From NCBI GenBank assembly GCA_023428645.1, contig JAEYXD010000116.1:1-30639 (forward strand): a stretch of DNA of 30,639 bases, read 5' to 3'. How positions within the stretch are numbered: the stretch's first letter is position 1; every line of letters starts with the position of its first letter. Source of the DNA: Pseudomonadota bacterium. GTDB taxonomy: Bacteria; Pseudomonadota; Gammaproteobacteria; Steroidobacterales; Steroidobacteraceae. This document shows, one piece after another, positions 24,983 through 30,639 of this stretch. Below the pieces are notes generated by a model. That model was not told the origin of the DNA. It worked only from the letters and a program-made list of their open reading frames with translations, and ran no database searches. The translations under genes were made by a program, and so were the position numbers.

Positions 24983-25433
24983 GGGTTCGTCTCGATCGTT
25001 GCCCCGGAAGTGGCGGCATTGTGCCGTTGCGAGTACGTGCGCGGAACCTCGTAAATCCTGCACGCGCTCACGCAATGGAGACTTTCGTCGCTTCCTCCTG
25101 GTCGCGGAGCGAGCGCTGGCGATTCACCACGTTCATGACGCCGCATTCGAAATCTTCATTTGCCGCCGCCAGCCCGTCAGCCGAACATCCGCGCGCCAAG
25201 ACACGATCGCGCGACTCGATACGGAGACTATGCGGCATCCAGTCATCGTGAAGCCCGCTCGGCAGGCTTGGTGAAGACGCAGCGTCCGGCGCCTCGGCGC
25301 TCACTCCCACGGCCGCCGATCGTCGGGCGCTGCGATCTCGACCCTCGGGGTTTCCCTCACCTTGCTCCCACTCTCCCCTTGAGGCCGTGCTCGCACGTAA
25401 ACTAGCCCGCCGAGGAGACGGGTTGAGGCGATC
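24983..25433. other. Intergenic region, no confident gene
   Basis: The 451 bp between the GH94 start and DUF2058 hold no recognisable gene. On the minus strand an 80-codon open frame (25310-25068, GTG start) ends seven bases inside an upstream extension of the GH94 frame, but it lacks a good Shine-Dalgarno and resembles no family I know. A degraded copy of the C-rich repeat (CCCTCACCTTGCTCCCACTCTCCCC) lies near 25354-25378. TAAACT near 25399 could be a -10 for the DUF2058 gene, without a clear -35. Confidence 0.4.
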
Positions 25434-25967
25434 ATGAGCTTGTCGTTACGCGATCAATTGTTGGCTGCCGGCCTGGGCACGAAGAAGCAGGCGAAGCAGG
25501 CCGAACACCAGGAACGCCACCAACGCCACAAGGACAAGGCGGGCGCGGCCGCAGCCGAGAAGCAGCGGGCCGCGCAGCAGGCGCAAGCCGCGAAGGCCGC
25601 CCGCGATCTCGAGCTGAACCGGCAGCGCCAGATTGCCGCCGAGCGCAAAGAGCGCGCGGCGCAGATCAAGCAGCTCATCGAACAACACCGCCTGCCGAAG
25701 CTCGAGACCGACGAGTACTTCAATTTCATCCACAAGCAGAAGGTGCGCCGCATTTGCGTCGATGAGGGACTGCGCGCACGCATCTTGAGCGGCGACGTCG
25801 CGATCGTGCGCTGCGAAGGCAAGTACGACATGGTCACCGCCGAGATCGCCGCGAAGATTCGCGAGCGCGACGAGCGCGCCATCGTCGAGCTGCCGAAGGA
25901 AGAGACGAAGGTCGACGAGAACGATCCCTACAAGGACTTCGTCGTACCGGATGATCTGAAGTGGTGA
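25434..25967 (+). CDS. yaiL: DUF2058 (YaiL-like) nucleoid/polynucleotide-associated protein
   Basis: A 177-residue, highly charged soluble protein. The first 90 residues are a Lys/Gln/Ala/Glu-rich coiled coil (MSLSLRDQLLAAGLGTKKQAKQAEHQERHQ...). The C-terminal domain (about 92-177) has the DUF2058 signature: LPKLETDEYFNFIHKQKVRRI, then DVAIVRCEGKYDMVTAEIAAKIRERD and a final DPYKDFVVPDDLKW. The family is widespread in gammaproteobacteria; YaiL is described as a nucleoprotein or polynucleotide-associated protein without a firm function. The ATG at 25434 is preceded by TTGAGGCGATC. Its 3' end overlaps the convergent GIY-YIG gene by 40 bp. Confidence 0.93.
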   Translation: MSLSLRDQLLAAGLGTKKQAKQAEHQERHQRHKDKAGAAAAEKQRAAQQAQAAKAARDLELNRQRQIAAERKERAAQIKQLIEQHRLPKLETDEYFNFIHKQKVRRICVDEGLRARILSGDVAIVRCEGKYDMVTAEIAAKIRERDERAIVELPKEETKVDENDPYKDFVVPDDLKW

Positions 25968-26341
25968 GGCGCGGGGCGAGCACGCGGGTCGTTGGCTCCG
26001 CTCCGAGCTCGCACCCACTCGAGCTTCGCCGCGCGGTCGAGCTGCTTCAACGCGTACTCCGCCTTCTGAGCCGCTGAGCGATCCGGAAACGCCTCGGCCG
26101 CGAGGATTTTTCGCGGTGGGTTGGCACGGGTGAACTTCGCGCCCTTACCGCTCGCATGCAACGCGAACCGCGCAGCCACATCGAGCGCAATGCCGGCGTA
26201 CATCCGGCCGTCCTTGCAGGCGAGCAAATAAACCCACCAGGTCTTCGCGGCCGCGCCCAAAGGCTCGATCGGCGTAGCGGTGACGGGTGTGGCGGTCGTA
26301 GGACTCGGTTGTTTTCTTGGTCGCCTACTCATCTTGCCCAT
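25928..26341 (-). CDS. GIY-YIG domain protein (UPF0213 type)
   Basis: About 137 residues. After a Thr/Pro-rich leader (RRPRKQPSPTTATPVTATP) comes a GIY-YIG nuclease domain at about 33-115: WWVYLLACKDGRMYAGI carries the two core strands (V-Y-L and Y-A-G), followed by DVAARFALHASGKGAKFTRANPP with the catalytic-type arginine, and QKAEYALKQLDRAAKLEWV with the catalytic-type glutamate. UPF0213 (YhbQ-like) proteins of this kind are proposed DNA-processing factors; the role here is unknown. The start is uncertain: ATG at 26341 or 26332, or a TTG at 26371. The stop lies 40 bp inside the convergent DUF2058 gene. Confidence 0.85.
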   Translation of the reverse strand: MGKMSRRPRKQPSPTTATPVTATPIEPLGAAAKTWWVYLLACKDGRMYAGIALDVAARFALHASGKGAKFTRANPPRKILAAEAFPDRSAAQKAEYALKQLDRAAKLEWVRARSGANDPRARPAPHHFRSSGTTKSL

Positions 26342-26473
26342 ATCGTCGCGCAGCACCCTCGCGAGGGACAAGCATCGTCGGCAATTTCGGCAGCATCAAA
26401 ACCCGTGGCCCGAGAGCCTGCGCCCTCGGGCCTGTGACTGAACTGTCCCGCGACGCTCGGGACACGCTGAATG

Positions 26474-26734
26474 CTACGGTGTGGGCGCTGGCTCGCTCGA
26501 CGGCGATGTCGTATCGCTCGGCGATGTCGTATCACTCGGCGGTGTCGTCGTATCGCTCGGAGGAGTCGTATCGCTCGGCGACGTCGTGCTGCCCGGCGAT
26601 GTATCGGACGGCGTCGACGATGGCGGCATCGTGCTCGGCGTCGTCGTGGAATCCGTTGGCGTTTCGTGAGACTCCTTCTTCGCGCAGCCGACCATCACGA
26701 ACGCCATAGTCAGCAGTGCAAATATCGCTCGCAT
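26474..26734 (-). CDS. Small lipoprotein with Ser/Thr/Pro/Asp-rich repeats
   Basis: An 86-residue protein. The first 19 residues are a type II signal peptide (MRAIFALLTMAFVMVGC), with the acceptor cysteine at MVGC-AKK, though the -3 residue is Met rather than the usual Leu. The rest is an extended low-complexity tail of tandem P-S-D-T-T and S-D-T-T-x-P units ending SSEPAPTP, encoded by 18-bp DNA repeats. It should be membrane-anchored; with so many Thr/Ser/Pro residues it could be O-glycosylated or simply a spacer. An excellent AAGGAG lies seven bases before the ATG at 26734, so the gene looks genuine despite its size. It is not recognised as a named family. Confidence 0.8.
   Translation of the reverse strand: MRAIFALLTMAFVMVGCAKKESHETPTDSTTTPSTMPPSSTPSDTSPGSTTSPSDTTPPSDTTTPPSDTTSPSDTTSPSSEPAPTP
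26501..26593. repeat. 18-bp tandem repeats (minisatellite) inside the lipoprotein gene
   Basis: About five imperfect units follow the pattern CGGCGATGTCGTATCGCT. Units start at 26501, 26519, 26537 (21 bp, with an extra GTC), 26558 and 26576; a diverged sixth may start at 26594. All lengths are multiples of three, so copy-number change keeps the reading frame. On the minus strand the units encode repeated S-D-T-T-x-P. Confidence 0.85.
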
Positions 26735-26964
26735 GAAAGTCTCCTTCCTGGGTTTACCCGTGGAGTTGGAACATTGAGGTGGGATGTGACACTGGGCTCG
26801 CTGTCGTCGGATCACCGTCGCGTGCGCTGCGCCGCACCGGCAAACACCACCGCGTCTTCGCGGAGCGGGCGTCTACACGCTAACGGCGCGGCTACACGAA
26901 GGTTCCCATGCGCACCGCGGGATGATTCGAGCTTGCGCCATCCGCAAAGCTCGTTCGCAAGACG

Positions 26965-28680
<1,716 letters not shown>

Positions 28681-28699
28681 GGTGCGTCTCGACGACAAA

Positions 28700-30639
28700 T
28701 CAGCGATGCAGCCACATGCGCACGAGCGACAGCAGCTGCTCCGTATTCACGGGCTTGGCAACGTAATCGGACGCGCCGGCCTCCAGGCATTTCTCCCGAT
28801 CGCCCTTCATCGCCTTCGCGGTCAGCGCAATGATGGGCAGCAGCCGGAACTTCGGATTCGCGCGAATGCGGCGCATCGTCTCGTAACCGTCCATCTCCGG
28901 CATCATGATGTCCATCAGCACGAGCGCGAGATCCTCGGTCTGCTCCAGGAGATTGATCGCGTCCTGGCCGTTCGTCGCGCTGATGACTTCCATCTTGTGG
29001 CGCTCGAGCACGCTGTTCAGCGCGAAGATGTTGCGGATGTCGTCATCGACGACGAGCACCTTGCGGGCCTGCAACGGCTCATCGCTCTGATGCAGCGTTT
29101 CGATCATGCGCTGCTTCGCCGGCGGCAGATCGGTGATCACGCGGTGCAGGAACAGCGCGGTTTCATCGAGCAGACGCTCGGGTGAGCGCACACCCTTGAG
29201 AACGATGCTCTTCGCCTTCTGCCGCAGCTCGCTTTCCTCGTCTTCCGACAGCTCGCGGCCCGTGAAGACGACGATCGGCGTGTCGCGCAGCTGCGCGTCC
29301 TGCTGAATCTCCGACAAGAGATCGAAGCCAGAGACGTCGGGCAGCCGCAGGTCGAGCACGACGCAGTCGAACGACTTCTCGCGCATCTTCTCCAGCGCCG
29401 CCGCCCCGCTGCCGACCGCGGTGATGCGCACGTCGTCGAAGCCGATCAGCTCCGCGATGCTCATCTGCTCGGCGGGATCGTCCTCGACGACGAGCAGCTC
29501 GCGGATGCGGTGGACGGCGAACTTCTTGATGCGCTCGAGCGCCTCGGCGAGCTCTTCGGTCGTTGCCGGCTTGTTCATGAACGCGAACGCGCCGCGCTCC
29601 AGGCCATATTGGCGCTCTTCCTCCACCGTGAGGATCTGCACGGGGATGTGGCGCGTGGCCGGATCGTGCTTCAGCTGGTTGAGGACGGTCCAGCCGAGCA
29701 TGTCGGGCAGGAACACGTCGAGCGTGATCGCCGTCGGGCGGTACTTGCGGGCGAGCGACAACGCCTCGCCGCCGTTCTTCGCGACGATCGTCTTGAAGCC
29801 ATTGTCGCGCGCGAGGTTCAGGAGCACGCGCGAATAGTGCGGGTCGTCATCGACGATCAGCAGCACGAAATCATCCGGCTGCAGATTGTCGCGGTCGTCC
29901 GGCAGCTCCTCGACACGGGCGATCGGCAGCGCCATCGGTTGAAATTGCGCGGCCGGCTTCGCCGCCGCGACGACCTGCGCCGCACTGCGATAGGCGGAGC
30001 CCATGTACGCGAGCGGCAGATACAACGTGAACGTGCTGCCGACCCCGGGCGTGCTCGTCAATCGCAGCTCGCCGCCGAGCAAGTGCGCGAGCTCGCGACT
30101 GATCGCGAGACCGAGGCCCGTGCCGCCGTATTTTCGCGCCGTGCCGGCGTCGGCCTGCTGGAACGCCTCGAAGATGATCTTCTGCTTCTCCGGCGCGATG
30201 CCGATGCCGGTATCCGACACCGCGAACTCGACGACCGCCGGCGCTTGACTCAGGACCGGGTGATCGGGCGTCCAGCCGCCCTTCGCCAACCCGACATGGA
30301 AGCGGATGCCGCCCTGCGCCGTGAACTTGAACGCGTTCGACAGCAGGTTCTTCAGCACCTGCATCAAACGCTTCGGGTCGGTGTTGAGTTGGCGGCCCAA
30401 GCCGGGTTCCAGATGCGTCGTGAACTGCAGCGAGCGCGCTTCCGCTTCGTGGCGGAAGTTGCGCTCGATCGTCTCCTTCAGATGCGAGAACAGCAGGTCC
30501 TCGGATTCGACGGTGACCGTGCCCGACTCGATCTTCGACAGATCGAGGATGTCGTTGATCAGGGTGAGAAGGTCGGTGCCGGCAGAGTGGATGTTCTTCG
30601 CGAACTCGATCTGCCGCGGCGTGAGGTTGCCGCCGACGT
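28700..30639 (-). CDS. Hybrid histidine kinase with three receiver domains, 5' end cut by window edge
   Basis: About 645 C-terminal residues are present; the N-terminus lies beyond 30639. The fragment starts inside HisKA (IEFAKNIHSAGTDLLTLIND, ILDLSKIESG), so the phosphoacceptor His box should be just outside. HATPase_c follows: NLLSNAFKFT, VSDTGIGIAPE, GGTGLGLAIS. Then come three REC domains in series: FVLLIVDDDP...TLDVFLPDMLGW; ELLVVEDDP...VLDLRLPDVSGFD; and KVLVVDDDI...LMDIMMPEMDGYE...YVAKPV. Each has an acidic pair and an aspartate acceptor. Multiple receivers suggest a phosphorelay integrating several outputs. The input domain (membrane or PAS/GAF) cannot be seen. An ATG-like codon near 30400 is internal, not the start, because homology continues upstream to the window edge. 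It is followed by the REC-kinase-REC gene. Confidence 0.93.
   Translation of the reverse strand, partial: VGGNLTPRQIEFAKNIHSAGTDLLTLINDILDLSKIESGTVTVESEDLLFSHLKETIERNFRHEAEARSLQFTTHLEPGLGRQLNTDPKRLMQVLKNLLSNAFKFTAQGGIRFHVGLAKGGWTPDHPVLSQAPAVVEFAVSDTGIGIAPEKQKIIFEAFQQADAGTARKYGGTGLGLAISRELAHLLGGELRLTSTPGVGSTFTLYLPLAYMGSAYRSAAQVVAAAKPAAQFQPMALPIARVEELPDDRDNLQPDDFVLLIVDDDPHYSRVLLNLARDNGFKTIVAKNGGEALSLARKYRPTAITLDVFLPDMLGWTVLNQLKHDPATRHIPVQILTVEEERQYGLERGAFAFMNKPATTEELAEALERIKKFAVHRIRELLVVEDDPAEQMSIAELIGFDDVRITAVGSGAAALEKMREKSFDCVVLDLRLPDVSGFDLLSEIQQDAQLRDTPIVVFTGRELSEDEESELRQKAKSIVLKGVRSPERLLDETALFLHRVITDLPPAKQRMIETLHQSDEPLQARKVLVVDDDIRNIFALNSVLERHKMEVISATNGQDAINLLEQTEDLALVLMDIMMPEMDGYETMRRIRANPKFRLLPIIALTAKAMKGDREKCLEAGASDYVAKPVNTEQLLSLVRMWLHR

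Noticed and set aside
24983..25075. Longer GH94 start at 25075 (TTG)
   Set aside because: The 31 extra codons (RERVQDLRGSAHVLATAQ...) do not resemble the family N-terminus, and the ATG at 24982 begins a protein-like sequence.
25068..25310. 80-codon minus-strand gene upstream of GH94
   Set aside because: No Shine-Dalgarno, no recognisable family and mixed third-position bases. Kept only as a note in the intergenic entry.
26501..26593. CRISPR-like array
   Set aside because: The units are directly adjacent without spacers and lie in frame within the lipoprotein gene.

Overview
This is a GC-rich chromosomal window with dense gene packing and strong G/C bias at third codon positions. It carries about 21 protein genes. 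No tRNA, rRNA, CRISPR array, transposase or phage gene is visible. YaiI (UPF0178) and YaiL-like (DUF2058) proteins, a fused isobutyryl-CoA mutase and a DsbA-type oxidase together suggest a free-living gammaproteobacterium. A relative of the Steroidobacter/Nevskiales group is my guess; no marker gene proves it.

Layout. 1-6931: a DUF3237 gene cut by the left edge, a DMT/EamA exporter, a rhomboid protease, a solitary RND efflux pump and a second DMT transporter. 6981-8677: a translationally coupled pair (2OG-Fe(II) oxygenase, then a DUF1877 protein), divergent from yaiI. 8853-10594: a two-gene ABC-2 exporter with its own promoter region. 10605-18453 (minus strand): icmF, bkdA1, bkdA2, bkdB and a TetR regulator, apparently one operon. 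18698-20577: dsbA and an MFS transporter, divergent from icmF. 20543-24982 (minus): a Rieske oxygenase and a large GH94-type glycoside phosphorylase. 25434-26734: DUF2058, a GIY-YIG protein and a small repeat-rich lipoprotein. 26965-30639 (minus): two hybrid histidine kinases in tandem, the upstream one cut by the right edge.

The most interesting unit is the icmF-bkdA1-bkdA2-bkdB operon. The branched-chain 2-oxoacid dehydrogenase converts the keto acids of valine, leucine and isoleucine to isobutyryl-, isovaleryl- and 2-methylbutyryl-CoA. The B12-dependent mutase encoded just upstream would turn isobutyryl-CoA into n-butyryl-CoA. No E3 (lpd) gene and no acyl-CoA dehydrogenase are present, so this looks like a dedicated route from valine to straight-chain acyl-CoA. 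The icmF promoter has a recognisable -35 and -10, and a perfect 16-bp palindrome covers the -10 box. This is a natural candidate operator for the TetR gene at the operon's end.

Many starts are GTG or TTG, and several long open frames are antisense or out-of-frame shadows. Starts were chosen from Shine-Dalgarno sequences, gene overlaps and family N-termini where possible.
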